Assembly (NCBI GenBank): GCA_041906465.1
Contig: JAYRJE010000019.1
Location: forward strand, 22,989 to 86,988
Length of the DNA stretch: 64,000 bases
Reading direction: 5' to 3'
Source of the DNA: Didemnitutus sp041906465
GTDB lineage: Bacteria > Verrucomicrobiota > Verrucomicrobiia > Opitutales > Opitutaceae
Shown: positions 32,786-41,782 of the stretch, piece after piece
Position numbering within the stretch: position 1 is the stretch's first letter
How the letters are laid out: each line of letters starts with the position of its first letter
Position numbers and translations under genes: made by a program
The notes under the pieces: model-generated
Database searches by the model: none
Told to the model about the DNA's origin: nothing
Seen by the model: only the letters and a program-made list of their open reading frames with translations

Positions 32786-34246
32786 TCAGACCGCGGCCGA
32801 TTCGCCTTCGTCGCTGCGCGGGCGGCCGCTGACGTTGTTGCCGTCGTCCGCACGCAGCCGCCAAAACGTGAGCGACGAGAGGATCGTGAGCGCGCCAAGC
32901 GTAAGGAAGGATTTGTGCAGCGCGCTGAGAAAATGACCGTGTTCCGTCTGCGGCGCACCTTGCAGGTAGGCGGCGGTGGTGAGCGAGGCGAGCGCGACGC
33001 CGAAGGACCACGACATCATTTGCGCGGTGAGCGCGATGCTGTTGGCCATGCTCGCGTCGCGATCCGAGGTGTCGGCGTAGACGAGCGAGTTCATGCTCGT
33101 GAATTGCAGCGCGGAGAACAGGCCTTGCGCGAAGCTGAGCGGAAGAATGCACCACAGCGGCGTGCCGGGGCCGACGAGCGAGAACGTCGCGAGCGTGGCG
33201 CCGAAAAGCACGGTGTTGGCGATGAGCACCTGGCGATGGCCGAGACGCTCGAGCACGCGGCCGCTGATCGCCTTCATCGTGATGGCGGCGATCGCTTGCG
33301 GCATCGTGAGCAGACCCGCTTGCCATGCGGGATAGCCGAGGCCGATTTGATAGAGCAGGGGAAGGAGGAACGGCATGCCACCCACGCCGAGGCGGGTGAC
33401 CGTCCCGCCGATCACCGCGATCTTGAACGTGCGGATGCGAAACAGCGCGATCTCGATCACCGGGTGCGCGGTGTGGCGTTCGTGCCACACGTAGAGCAGC
33501 AACAGCAGCGCCGCGACGGCGAACAATGCCGTGAGCGGTCCGGCGGGCAGGCGGTGTTCGCCGAACACTTCGAGCGCATACGACAGCAGCGCGATGCCGC
33601 TGCCGAAGAGCAGGAATCCGCGGCGGTCGAGCGGCGCCACTTCGGGATCGCGGTAGTCGGGCATGTGTCGCCGCACGAGCCAGAACCCGAGCAGGCCGAA
33701 CGGCAGATTGAGGAAGAAGATCGTGCGCCACGGCAGCCAGTTGACGATGAGGCCGCCGGTCACCGGACCGAGCAGCGGCCCGATGAGCGCCGGAATGATG
33801 ACGAAGTTCATCGCGGCGAGCATCTCGTTTTTCGGAAACGTGCGCACGAGCGCGAGGCGCCCGACCGGAGTCATCATCGATCCGCCGATGCCCTGGAGCA
33901 CGCGCGCGGCGACGAGCATCGGGATATTGACCGCGAGGCCGCACAACGCCGAGCCGAGCGTGAAGCAGAGGATCGCCCACAGAAAAACCCGTCGCGTGCC
34001 GAAACGATCCGCCATCCAGCCGCTGATCGGAATGAACACTGCGAGGCACAGCGTGTAGCTCGTGAGCACGGCTTTGAGGCTGAGCGGAGCGACCTCCAGG
34101 CTCGCGGCCATCGTGGGCACCGCGGTGTTCAGGATCGTCGCATCGAGGTTCTCCATGAACAACGCCGTCGCGACGATCCAGGGCAGGATGCGTTTGGTGC
34201 GCGCGAGGCGAGTCGCGGCGTCAGGAGCCGGAACGGCGACGGACAT
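32786..34246 (-). CDS. DHA2-family MFS drug:H+ antiporter (EmrB/QacA type)
   Basis: 486 residues from MSVAVPAPDAAT. Fourteen TM helices are expected, the DHA2 number. Motifs: LDATILNTAVPTMA in TM1 (EmrB motif D1), GWMADRFGTRRVFLW in the first cytoplasmic loop (motif A), and LQGIGGSMMTPVGRL and PLLGPVTGGLIVNWLPWRTIF (motif C region). It exports hydrophobic compounds using the proton gradient; actual substrates and any resistance phenotype are unknown. No EmrA-type adaptor is adjacent. Confidence 0.87.
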   Translation of the reverse strand: MSVAVPAPDAATRLARTKRILPWIVATALFMENLDATILNTAVPTMAASLEVAPLSLKAVLTSYTLCLAVFIPISGWMADRFGTRRVFLWAILCFTLGSALCGLAVNIPMLVAARVLQGIGGSMMTPVGRLALVRTFPKNEMLAAMNFVIIPALIGPLLGPVTGGLIVNWLPWRTIFFLNLPFGLLGFWLVRRHMPDYRDPEVAPLDRRGFLLFGSGIALLSYALEVFGEHRLPAGPLTALFAVAALLLLLYVWHERHTAHPVIEIALFRIRTFKIAVIGGTVTRLGVGGMPFLLPLLYQIGLGYPAWQAGLLTMPQAIAAITMKAISGRVLERLGHRQVLIANTVLFGATLATFSLVGPGTPLWCILPLSFAQGLFSALQFTSMNSLVYADTSDRDASMANSIALTAQMMSWSFGVALASLTTAAYLQGAPQTEHGHFLSALHKSFLTLGALTILSSLTFWRLRADDGNNVSGRPRSDEGESAAV

Positions 34247-34370
34247 GGCAGAACCGAATATGCCGGAATCTCCCGCTCGCAACGTCCCCGGCTGGCATCC
34301 TGGCAGGTCGCAGAGATTTTAATCGGGCCCGCGAAAATTTAGCAGGCTGGCTTTCGCGGGTGACGCGGCC

Positions 34371-36068
34371 TCATCGGCGGGCTCGCCGATGCGCTGCTAC
34401 TTCGGCGTCGGTGGGCTGGTCCGCCGGCGCGCGGTCCACGCGCGACAGCGTGAAGAGCGCTCCGTCATGCAGCCGCACCGCGTCTTCCGGCGTGGCATTC
34501 GGTCTTGCGCCCGGTGGCCCGAAGCGAGGCGGCAGGCCGGGGCCACCGTGTCGTGGCGTCCCGCCCTTTTCGCTGAGGTAGAGAACTTGGTCGTAGCGCG
34601 CCCAGTCCTCGCGACTCACGGCGCTCGGCTGCGCGATGTGCGTGCGGAGCGTCCAGGCGGTCCACCACTCAAGCCCATGCGGTGCGACGATCAGCGTCCT
34701 TTCGGGCGCGGCAATGAGTGGGGCGAGCGAGCGCAATTCATCGCGGTGCGCCACCGTGATAATCGGCCGGCCTCCGCCTGCGGCGTAGAGGGCACCGCTG
34801 GCGACGGCGCTGAACAAGACAACGGAGCCGATCAGGCCGCGGGGAAAACGTCGCGGGATTTGCGCCAGCAGAAACGAGGCCGCCATCGCCGCGGGCACCA
34901 CGGCAATGAGCATCAGGCGTTGCGCTTTCTGCGGCTCAAAAAAACCGCCGCCCAGCCCGGCTGCGGTGATTCCGGCGGCGATCGCGAGCACGAAGTCGGC
35001 GGCAGGCAGTCGCGGCCGGCGCCAGAGCGCGAGTGCGAGAGCGCCAAGACCGACGCTGAGGAAAAGCCACCGTGGAACGCCACCCAGCGAGCCCGGCACT
35101 CCGGGCATGAAGGGATCGGCGCCGGGGCCTCCCGGAGGCCGGAGCGGGCCGGCGGAATCGAGTCTGGGGGCGCCGTCGGCTGGCGCGCCCGGGGGAAAGT
35201 CCGGCGGTTGGTCGAGGGGCGGTTGGCCGTCGAATCCCGGCGGGCGGTCCGGTCGCGCGGCGTCCGCCAGCACGGATGACGGCTCCGAAAACACACGCGC
35301 GAGTCGCTGCACGCGCGCGGGATCATGCCGATAGGTGATGAGCGCGGCGGCTCCGAGCGCGACGACACCCGCCGCAAGGACCCGCAGCACACGTCCACGG
35401 ACGACAGGTGTCGCGGTGGCCACTGCCGCGCCGGTCAGCCCGAAGAGAAACACGATCGCCGCGCCGAGCACCCCGATGTGCGTCAAGCCGAGCAGGACCA
35501 GGCAGGGGACAATCGCGGCGGCGCGGGGACGGTCAGGGGCGGTCAGGAAGCGGTGCGCGGTCCACGCGGTCGCGGCGAGCCAGACGAGGGCGAGGGAGTT
35601 TTTTTGGAAATCGCCCGTCATCGACAGCGGCGCGGCGCTGGCGCAGACGATCGCGGCGGGTGCGAGCATTGCGAGGCGCGAGGGTGAGCGATCATCGGCG
35701 AACTGCCAGCGCGCTCCGAGCCATGCGACTGGCCAGGCGACGAGCGGTGGCAGCACCGCGTCGGCGAGTTTCACCGCGAACACGATCGCGTCGTCCTGGG
35801 GCCAGCCGGTTAGCGCTGCCACGAAGCGCGCGAGTCCGGCTTGCAGCCAGAATGTCAGCGGCAGATCGGGAATCGCCAGCCGGCCATGCTCGAGCAGCGC
35901 ACGGGCTTGAACGAAGTAGTAGGCGCCGTTCATTCCGGGCGTGAGCGGCGTGCCGAATTGCAGCCAGGCGCGCGCCGCGATCGCGGCAGCGCACAGACTC
36001 GCGAGAAGGAGCTGGGAGGAGCGCTCGAAATTGCGGGACGAAGGGGCGAAGGCGCGGGAGGTGGCCAA
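34371..36068 (-). CDS. Polytopic membrane protein of unknown function (GT-C-like)
   Basis: About 565 residues if the TTG at 36068 is used (LATSRAFAPSSRN); the start is uncertain. An ATG at 36365 is in frame but would run through an intergenic repeat. About ten to twelve TM helices (LLLASLCAAAIAARAW, AIVPCLVLLGLTHIGVLGAAI, ADFVLAIAAGITAAGLGGGF). A long Pro/Gly-rich loop (PPGFDGQPPLDQPPDFPPGA) sits in the middle. Early residues (MNGAYYFVQARALLEHGRL) resemble membrane glycosyltransferases of the GT-C class, but no catalytic motif is clear. The C-terminal soluble end (LIVAPHGLEWWTAW) follows the last helix. Antisense to no known gene and divergent from smc. Confidence 0.55.
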   Translation of the reverse strand: MATSRAFAPSSRNFERSSQLLLASLCAAAIAARAWLQFGTPLTPGMNGAYYFVQARALLEHGRLAIPDLPLTFWLQAGLARFVAALTGWPQDDAIVFAVKLADAVLPPLVAWPVAWLGARWQFADDRSPSRLAMLAPAAIVCASAAPLSMTGDFQKNSLALVWLAATAWTAHRFLTAPDRPRAAAIVPCLVLLGLTHIGVLGAAIVFLFGLTGAAVATATPVVRGRVLRVLAAGVVALGAAALITYRHDPARVQRLARVFSEPSSVLADAARPDRPPGFDGQPPLDQPPDFPPGAPADGAPRLDSAGPLRPPGGPGADPFMPGVPGSLGGVPRWLFLSVGLGALALALWRRPRLPAADFVLAIAAGITAAGLGGGFFEPQKAQRLMLIAVVPAAMAASFLLAQIPRRFPRGLIGSVVLFSAVASGALYAAGGGRPIITVAHRDELRSLAPLIAAPERTLIVAPHGLEWWTAWTLRTHIAQPSAVSREDWARYDQVLYLSEKGGTPRHGGPGLPPRFGPPGARPNATPEDAVRLHDGALFTLSRVDRAPADQPTDAEVAAHRRARR

Positions 36069-36384
36069 GGGAGGGAAAAACGTTCGCTCACTCTGACGCG
36101 CGCGGCGGGGTGCGGTTGCATCGCTGACGCAAAATCTCGAACACAGCGCGGTGTCAGCGAACGAAGGGCGACGCGCGCCGCCGCCGCCGGAGACGACTGA
36201 GGTGCCGCGAGCGCGGCGGCGACGGAGCGCCGCTCTCCACTGCGGCGCCAGTGACGCCACTGCGCCGAACCCACGCGTCGCGAAAACGCGAGGCTTTTCT
36301 GCTGTGAATATCTTCTCCGGTCGGCGGCGTTTTTTCCGTTGCCCAGTCAAACGGCGCCGCCTCACTTTTTCGGTTTACGCCTCA
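36069..36384. other. Non-coding divergent region between the membrane protein gene and smc
   Basis: 316 bp. 36211-36239 is nearly identical to one half of the 58-bp inverted repeat at 18084-18141 (both contain CGGCGGCGACGGAGCGCCG). Both flanking frames remain open across it by GC bias, but its repeat nature argues it is not coding. It should contain promoters for both genes; no confident box is seen. Confidence 0.5.
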
Positions 36385-39300
36385 ATGCATCTCCGCGCGC
36401 TCAAGCTCCACGGATTCAAAAGTTTTGCCGACCAGACGACTCTGAACTTCCAGCCCGGCGTCACCGCCATCGTCGGTCCCAACGGCTGCGGAAAATCCAA
36501 CATCGCGGACTCTATCCGCTGGGTGCTCGGCGAGCAGAGCGCAAAGGCCCTCCGCGGCGGCAAGATGCAGGACGTCATTTTCGAGGGTGCGGACACCCGC
36601 AAGCCGTCGCAAATCTGCGAAGTGTCGCTGCTCCTCACCGAGTGCGAAAAGGCGCTCGGCAGCGAGTTTCACGAAATCGAGATCACGCGCCGCGTCCACC
36701 GCGACGGGCAGAGCGAGTATTTCTTCAACGGCCAGCCGTGCCGCCTGAAGGACATCCACAAGCTTTTCATGGACACCGGCATTGGCCGGACGAGTTACTC
36801 GATTATGGCGCAGGGCCAGATCGACCAGATCCTGTCCTCGAAGCCGGAAGAGCGCCGCGTGGTGTTCGAAGAGGCCGCGGGCATCACGAAATACAAGGCA
36901 CAGCGCCGCGAGGCCATGAACAAGCTCGCGCTCACCGAGCAGAATCTCGCGCGCGTGTCCGACGTCATCAACGAAGTCGCCCGTCAGATCGGCTCGCTCC
37001 GTCGCCAGGCCGCGAAGGCGATGCGCTACAAGCGCCTGAGTTTCCGCCTCCGCCATCTCGCGCTCGCGCACGGCAACTATCACTGGCGCCAGCTTTCGAC
37101 GGCGCTCGCCGATCTCGAGGGACGCGTCAGCGGTCTCCGCGGCGAGGCCGACACGCGGCGCGAAACGCTCGACGAGCGCACGCGCGCGCTCGATGAGCGC
37201 AAAGCGCACCGCTCGGCGCTCATGCAGCGCGTGCAGGACGCGCAGCAGGCGGTCTTTGATCTGCGCTCGCAACGCGAACAGGCGGAGAACGCTGCCAACA
37301 TGGCGCACGTGAAGCGCCAGGGGCTGGCCGAGCGCCTTGCCTCGGCCAACGACGATCTCGGCGAACTCGAGATGCAAATTCGCGAGCTGGCCTCGCAGGT
37401 CGACACCGGCGCGCAGGACAAGCAGACGCAGCTCTCGTTGCTCGGCAGCTCGGATGCCGTGTTCCAGGAGCGCAACCGCGAGCTCGCGGTCCTCGAAGGT
37501 GAGCTCACGCGCATCGAGCAAGCGCTCGGCCAGGACAAGTTTCACCTGTTGCAGCTCGAGAGTGCGGTCGCCCGCCACGTGACGGAGAGCTCGTCGCTCG
37601 AAGTCGATGCGCGCACGAGCCAGCACCGCTACGACCAAGTTGCGGCGGATATTGAAGAGGTTCGCCAGTCGGTCGCCGCCGCGGCGCAAGCGCTCAATGA
37701 CGCGCGCCAGCGCGTCGAAGAAGCCCGGGTCGAGCAGAGCCGTCAGAACAACGAGGCGCAGGCCGCGCAGGTGGCGTTGCAGGACGCCACGAAGAATTTT
37801 CGCGAAGGTCAGCGCCGGCTCCAGGAGATCGACCGCAACCTCGCGCAGAAGACGGCGCGCCTGAAGCTGCTCCAACAACTTCACGAAAAGTGGGAAGGCT
37901 TCGGTGAAGGCGCCAAGGCGATCCTCCAAGGCCGTTTCACAGCGCTCCTCGGTGAGCAAAAGTTCGTGCCGATCACGCAGGGGCTCGAGGTCCGGGCCGA
38001 ATACGCCAAGGCCGTCGAAGCACTGCTCGGCTCCTCGGTCGAGGCGATCTCGGTCGCGGACGTCGACACGGCGAAGAAGATTCTCGCGCAGCTGGAGACC
38101 GAACAGATCGGCAGTGTGTGCCTGCAGGTGCCCGGCGTCGCCAATGGCGCGGCGAACGGCGAGTTGCCGGCGGGCATGAAGCCGGCGACCGATGCGGTCG
38201 CCAATCTCGAGCCTTCGCATCCAGCGGCGGCACTCTTGTCCGCCTGCTACGTGGCCGACGACCTCGCAGCGTTTCTCGAGTTCTGGAAGGCGAATCCGGC
38301 GTTCAGCTTCCTCATGGTCGCCACACCGAAGGGCGACCTCGTCGATCGTCGCGGTCTCATTTACGGAGGTCACCACAAGAAGCCGGCGAACTCGATCGTG
38401 CAGCGCGAGGTGGACTTGCGCGAGACCGGCAAGGCGGTCGTGGCCGAGCAGGCCGCGCATGACGAACAGAAGGCGCTGATCGAGCAGATCAACGCCGCGC
38501 TCGTCGCCGCGGAGCAGACGCTCGAGCAAAAACGCAAGGATGTCCTCGCCGCGTCACAGCACGCTGCCTCGCTCCACACCGAAGAGAAAAACGCGCAGCG
38601 GGCGCATGACGAAGCGGCGAACCGCCTCGGGCGCATGCAAAACGAGCTCGGCAATCTCCAGCGCGACCACCAGGAAGCGCTCGCGCGTCACGCGAAGGCG
38701 CAGGCGCAGCTCGCCGAGGCCCAGGCCGAGGTCGAAGCGCAAAAGCAGAAAATTGCCCAGACCGAAGCGGAAATTTCCGGCAAACGTGCCGACCGCGACC
38801 AGAAGAAGGAATCGCTCGCGCAGGCCCGTCTCGAACTCGCTGAACGCCGCCAGAAGGTCGAAGTGCTCGACCGCGGCCTGACCGAAATGGAGCGTCGCCG
38901 CGCGCAGCTCGCCGACTTGCACGACGAACGCCAGATCGAGATCGAGTCGTGGACCGAACAGATTTCGCAGCTCGAAAGCGAGTCCGCCGGCCAGCGCGCC
39001 CGCGCCGAGGAAATCGCCACGACGCTCGCCGTCGCGCAACAGAACGTGGAGTCCGTTCGCAACGAGCTCACGTCGATCGAGTCCGAGATCAATTCCGTCG
39101 AAGCCGGCATGAGCTCGATCCGCACCGAGGCGGAAGCCTCAATGTCCGAGCTGTCGCGCACCGAAGTGAAGGTGGCCGAAAACCGCGCACGCCTGCAGTT
39201 CCTCATCGACGAGGTCACGCACGAGTTTCAAACGGACATCTCCACGCTCGATTGGAAACACTTGCTCTGGCACGCCGACGACGAGCCCGAAGGGATGAAG

Positions 39301-40275
39301 GATCTCGACCTCGATGAAGAGGACGAGGGAAGCGGTCAGCCTTCAGCGGTCAGCAGTCAGCCAGCGGCACTGCCGGCGGCTGCTCCCGCCGAGCCTGCGG
39401 TTGCCGGTGAGGTAGGGGCCGTTGCCCCCAACGGCCCTGAAGGTGCCGCGCTTGCGGCCGCCGCTGAGCCCGCGAAACCGCGTCGCAAAAAGAAGAAGGA
39501 AAAGGGCGAGCCGACCGAAGCCGATTTCGAGGCGATGGAGAAAACCGACTGGACCGCGATCAAGACCGAGGTCGACGCGCTGCGTCAGCGCCTCGGCTCA
39601 ATGGGCGCGGTGAACCTCGTCGCCATCGAGGAGTATTCGGAGCTGAAACAGCGCTACGAATTCCTCAAAACGCAGGTCGATGATCTCACCAACGCGAAGG
39701 CCGCGCTGCTCAAGGCCATCGACGACATCAACCACACGTCGCTCGAGCAGTTCAAGGTCACCTTCGAGCAGATTCGGAAGAACTTCGCCTACACGTTCAA
39801 CATCCTGTTCGGCGGTGGGCGCGCGGAAATCGAACTCGTCACCGCCGAAGATCCGCTCGAGAGCGGCATCGAGATCGTGGCGCAGCCGCCGGGCACGAAA
39901 CTCAAGGGCATCACGCTGCTTTCGGGCGGTCAGAAGACGCTGACGGCGGTCGCGCTGCTCTTCGCGCTCTACATGGTGAAGCCGTCGCCGTTCTGCTTGC
40001 TGGACGAACTCGATGCGCCGCTCGACGAGTCGAACATTCACCGGTTCACGAACCTGCTGAAGCGCTTCGTCGACAGCTCGCAGTTCATCATCATCACGCA
40101 CAACAAGAGCACCATCGCCGCTGCGGACGCGATTTACGGCGTCACGATGCAGGAGCGCGGTGTCTCACGCACGCTCTCGATGAAGTTCGACAAGGTCAGC
40201 GGCGAAGCGGAGGCCTTGCCGACGACCGTCGCGGACGCCGTGCGCAACGCCAAGCCGAAGCCGGTCGAAGCGTAA
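36385..40275 (+). CDS. smc: Chromosome segregation protein SMC
   Basis: 1296 residues from MHLRALKLHGFKSFAD, the canonical SMC start. The N-terminal head has Walker A GPNGCGKSN (about 32-40). Long coiled coils occupy about 170-500 and 690-1090. The hinge domain is at about 510-680 (LLGEQKFVPITQGLEV to LIYGGHHKKP). The C-terminal head has the signature LSGGQKTLTAVALLFA (near 1178), Walker B FCLLDELDAPLDESN and FIIITHNKSTI. It organises and segregates the chromosome with ScpA/ScpB, which are not in the window. Residues about 983-1050 are an unusual Ala/Pro/Gly-rich and then Lys-rich segment (PRRKKKKEKGE) interrupting the coiled coil; part of its DNA is a dispersed repeat. An IS sits right after the gene. 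Confidence 0.93.
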   Translation: MHLRALKLHGFKSFADQTTLNFQPGVTAIVGPNGCGKSNIADSIRWVLGEQSAKALRGGKMQDVIFEGADTRKPSQICEVSLLLTECEKALGSEFHEIEITRRVHRDGQSEYFFNGQPCRLKDIHKLFMDTGIGRTSYSIMAQGQIDQILSSKPEERRVVFEEAAGITKYKAQRREAMNKLALTEQNLARVSDVINEVARQIGSLRRQAAKAMRYKRLSFRLRHLALAHGNYHWRQLSTALADLEGRVSGLRGEADTRRETLDERTRALDERKAHRSALMQRVQDAQQAVFDLRSQREQAENAANMAHVKRQGLAERLASANDDLGELEMQIRELASQVDTGAQDKQTQLSLLGSSDAVFQERNRELAVLEGELTRIEQALGQDKFHLLQLESAVARHVTESSSLEVDARTSQHRYDQVAADIEEVRQSVAAAAQALNDARQRVEEARVEQSRQNNEAQAAQVALQDATKNFREGQRRLQEIDRNLAQKTARLKLLQQLHEKWEGFGEGAKAILQGRFTALLGEQKFVPITQGLEVRAEYAKAVEALLGSSVEAISVADVDTAKKILAQLETEQIGSVCLQVPGVANGAANGELPAGMKPATDAVANLEPSHPAAALLSACYVADDLAAFLEFWKANPAFSFLMVATPKGDLVDRRGLIYGGHHKKPANSIVQREVDLRETGKAVVAEQAAHDEQKALIEQINAALVAAEQTLEQKRKDVLAASQHAASLHTEEKNAQRAHDEAANRLGRMQNELGNLQRDHQEALARHAKAQAQLAEAQAEVEAQKQKIAQTEAEISGKRADRDQKKESLAQARLELAERRQKVEVLDRGLTEMERRRAQLADLHDERQIEIESWTEQISQLESESAGQRARAEEIATTLAVAQQNVESVRNELTSIESEINSVEAGMSSIRTEAEASMSELSRTEVKVAENRARLQFLIDEVTHEFQTDISTLDWKHLLWHADDEPEGMKDLDLDEEDEGSGQPSAVSSQPAALPAAAPAEPAVAGEVGAVAPNGPEGAALAAAAEPAKPRRKKKKEKGEPTEADFEAMEKTDWTAIKTEVDALRQRLGSMGAVNLVAIEEYSELKQRYEFLKTQVDDLTNAKAALLKAIDDINHTSLEQFKVTFEQIRKNFAYTFNILFGGGRAEIELVTAEDPLESGIEIVAQPPGTKLKGITLLSGGQKTLTAVALLFALYMVKPSPFCLLDELDAPLDESNIHRFTNLLKRFVDSSQFIIITHNKSTIAAADAIYGVTMQERGVSRTLSMKFDKVSGEAEALPTTVADAVRNAKPKPVEA
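39331..39437 (+). repeat. Dispersed repeats captured in frame inside smc
   Basis: 39331-39367 is a run of AGCGGTCAGC/CAGTCAGCC-type units. 39412-39437 is GTAG followed by a perfect 9-bp stem GGGCCGTTG / CAACGGCCC with loop CCCC, identical in layout to the intergenic REP-like elements at 61646, 62589 and 63697. Both are translated in frame (peptides SAVSSQPAA and VGAVAPNGPEG). They correspond to SMC residues about 983-1018. Confidence 0.75.
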
Positions 40276-40322
40276 GGGCGGGACCGCCGCGGTGCGACGG
40301 CCCGCAAAAGGCAGGTAATTAG

Positions 40323-41642
40323 CAGGCCGCTGAAAAACGCCCTGTTTTGATATAGTGCATCAGGGTGTGAGTCATTTTTGCATTGGGGTGTGCTCCCGCG
40401 AGGGAGTTTTCGCGCCGCTTTCGGCGCGGCCCGCATCGTTGGGCGGGTTGTTCACAGTGTGCGGGCACACTGCGGCCGCCGCGGGCGTCACGCCCGCGCC
40501 AGGTTCGGTGGCGCGGTGACCAGCAGTTTGGCCATGCGCACGAGGTTCCAGGCGGCGACGACGTATTGGCCCTGGGCGTGCGTGCGCTCGACACCGCGGT
40601 AGCGGCTCTTGCGGAAGCCACCCGTGGTCTTGGCCCAGCCGAAGATCTCCTCGATGCGCTTGCGGATGCGCTGGCTGACGGCGTGCGCGGCGGTGAGCAG
40701 CACGTGGAGCGTCTTCTGGCGCTCCTTGCGGGCGCAGTGCGGCACGATGCTTTGCTCGCGCAGTCCCGCGACGAACTCGCGGGTGTGATAGCCCTTGTCG
40801 GCGCCGACGGTCTTGGGGGTGAAGCCGCGGTTGTGCAGCTCGATCATTTGCTCGACGGCGACGGCGGACTCGGGCGCGCCGACCGCGGGCTTGACCTCGA
40901 AGAGCACGCACAGCCCGTGGCGGTTCTCCATCGTGGCGTGGCCGCCGAAGCACAGGCGCGCCTCCTTGCCGTCGCCCTTGCGCACGAGCTTCGCCTCGGG
41001 ATCGGTCGTGGAGGCGTGCGTGTCGTTGGTGCGCTTCTGGCCCTTGAAGTCGGTCCAGCCGTTGCCGGAGCCGGGCCCTTGGTCGGTGCCCTTCGGCTGG
41101 AAGCTCTTCACCGAGGCCCAGGCCTCGATCAGCGTGCCGTCGACCGAGAAGTGATCGTCCGAGACCCAACCGTGGCGACGCGCCAGCTCCACCACCTCGC
41201 AGAAGAACAGGTCCGCCACTTCGTGGCCGAGCAGTCGCTGCTGGTTCTTGCTGAACGTCGAGGCGTCGAACACCGCCTCGTCCAACGGCAGGTCTACGAA
41301 CCAGCGGAACATCAGGTCAGTCTGCATCCGCGCGCAGAGCTGGCGGTCGGAGCGCACGGTGTAGAGCGCCTGCAGCACCTTCGCCTTGAGCAGTGTTTCC
41401 GGTGGAATCGAAGGCGCGCCCTTCACCGCGTAGATCTCGTCAAAGTGCGCGCTCATCCCGCGCAACACCTCGTCGCACATCCGCTTGATCGAGCGGATCG
41501 GGTGATCCGCCGCGATCATCGTCTCCACGTTGATCAGACTCACGAAATTGGGTTGGGAGGGAACTTCGCCACGCATCGTGCCTCCTTCGACGCACCACCT
41601 GTGCCAGACGTTCAAGCGATGGCGGAGTTTTTCAGCAGCCTG
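40323..41642 (-). mobile_element. Complete IS5-like insertion sequence (1320 bp)
   Basis: Ends are inverted repeats: left CAGGCCGCTGAAAAACGCC (40323 on) and right, read inward, CAGGCTGCTGAAAAACTCC (from 41642), differing at two positions. A 4-bp direct repeat, TTAG, flanks the element at 40319-40322 and 41643-41646, a target duplication. One intact transposase gene lies inside on the minus strand. Matching ends and duplication suggest recent transposition. It lies between the smc stop and the hairpin terminator at 41661. Confidence 0.88.
40488..41576 (-). CDS. IS5-type transposase (DDE)
   Basis: 362 residues from MRGEVPSQPNFV; an in-frame ATG 39 nt upstream exists. The N-terminal DUF772-like part (SIPPETLLKAKVLQALYTVRSD) is followed by the DDE_Tnp_1 catalytic domain: Asp in SVDGTLIEAWAS, Asp in GADKGYHTREFVAGL and Glu in RIEEIFGWAKTTGG. 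No frameshift or stop is seen, so it is probably active. It catalyses cut-and-paste or copy-out of the surrounding IS. Confidence 0.9.
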   Translation of the reverse strand: MRGEVPSQPNFVSLINVETMIAADHPIRSIKRMCDEVLRGMSAHFDEIYAVKGAPSIPPETLLKAKVLQALYTVRSDRQLCARMQTDLMFRWFVDLPLDEAVFDASTFSKNQQRLLGHEVADLFFCEVVELARRHGWVSDDHFSVDGTLIEAWASVKSFQPKGTDQGPGSGNGWTDFKGQKRTNDTHASTTDPEAKLVRKGDGKEARLCFGGHATMENRHGLCVLFEVKPAVGAPESAVAVEQMIELHNRGFTPKTVGADKGYHTREFVAGLREQSIVPHCARKERQKTLHVLLTAAHAVSQRIRKRIEEIFGWAKTTGGFRKSRYRGVERTHAQGQYVVAAWNLVRMAKLLVTAPPNLARA

Positions 41643-41660
41643 TTAGGAGCAACTATCAAG

Positions 41661-41682
41661 GCCCGCGTGACGCGGGCTTTTT
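41661..41682 (+). terminator. Rho-independent terminator, probably the original smc terminator
   Basis: Stem GCCCGCG / CGCGGGC with loop TGA followed by TTTTT. If the IS (40323-41642 plus one TTAG) is removed, this hairpin would start about 60 bp after the smc stop codon, a normal position. Now it is 1.38 kb away. An imperfect hairpin without a T-run remains at 40277-40306. Confidence 0.75.
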
Positions 41683-41782
41683 GGTGGGCGAGGGGCTTCG
41701 CTCAGAATGACAGGAAAGAGCGTGTGGAACCCTCCGCACGCGCCGCTTGCCGTCCACGCGGCTTCCTATATTGACCTCTCAC

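Noticed and set aside
36069..36365. N-terminal extension of the minus-strand membrane protein to the ATG at 36365
   Set aside because: The extension is Arg-rich, overlaps the family-C repeat and lacks any membrane or signal character; the first hydrophobic helix begins after 36068.
40383..41774. 463-codon plus-strand frame across the IS
   Set aside because: Antisense to the transposase and extends across both the terminal repeat and the target duplication, so it cannot be a native gene.
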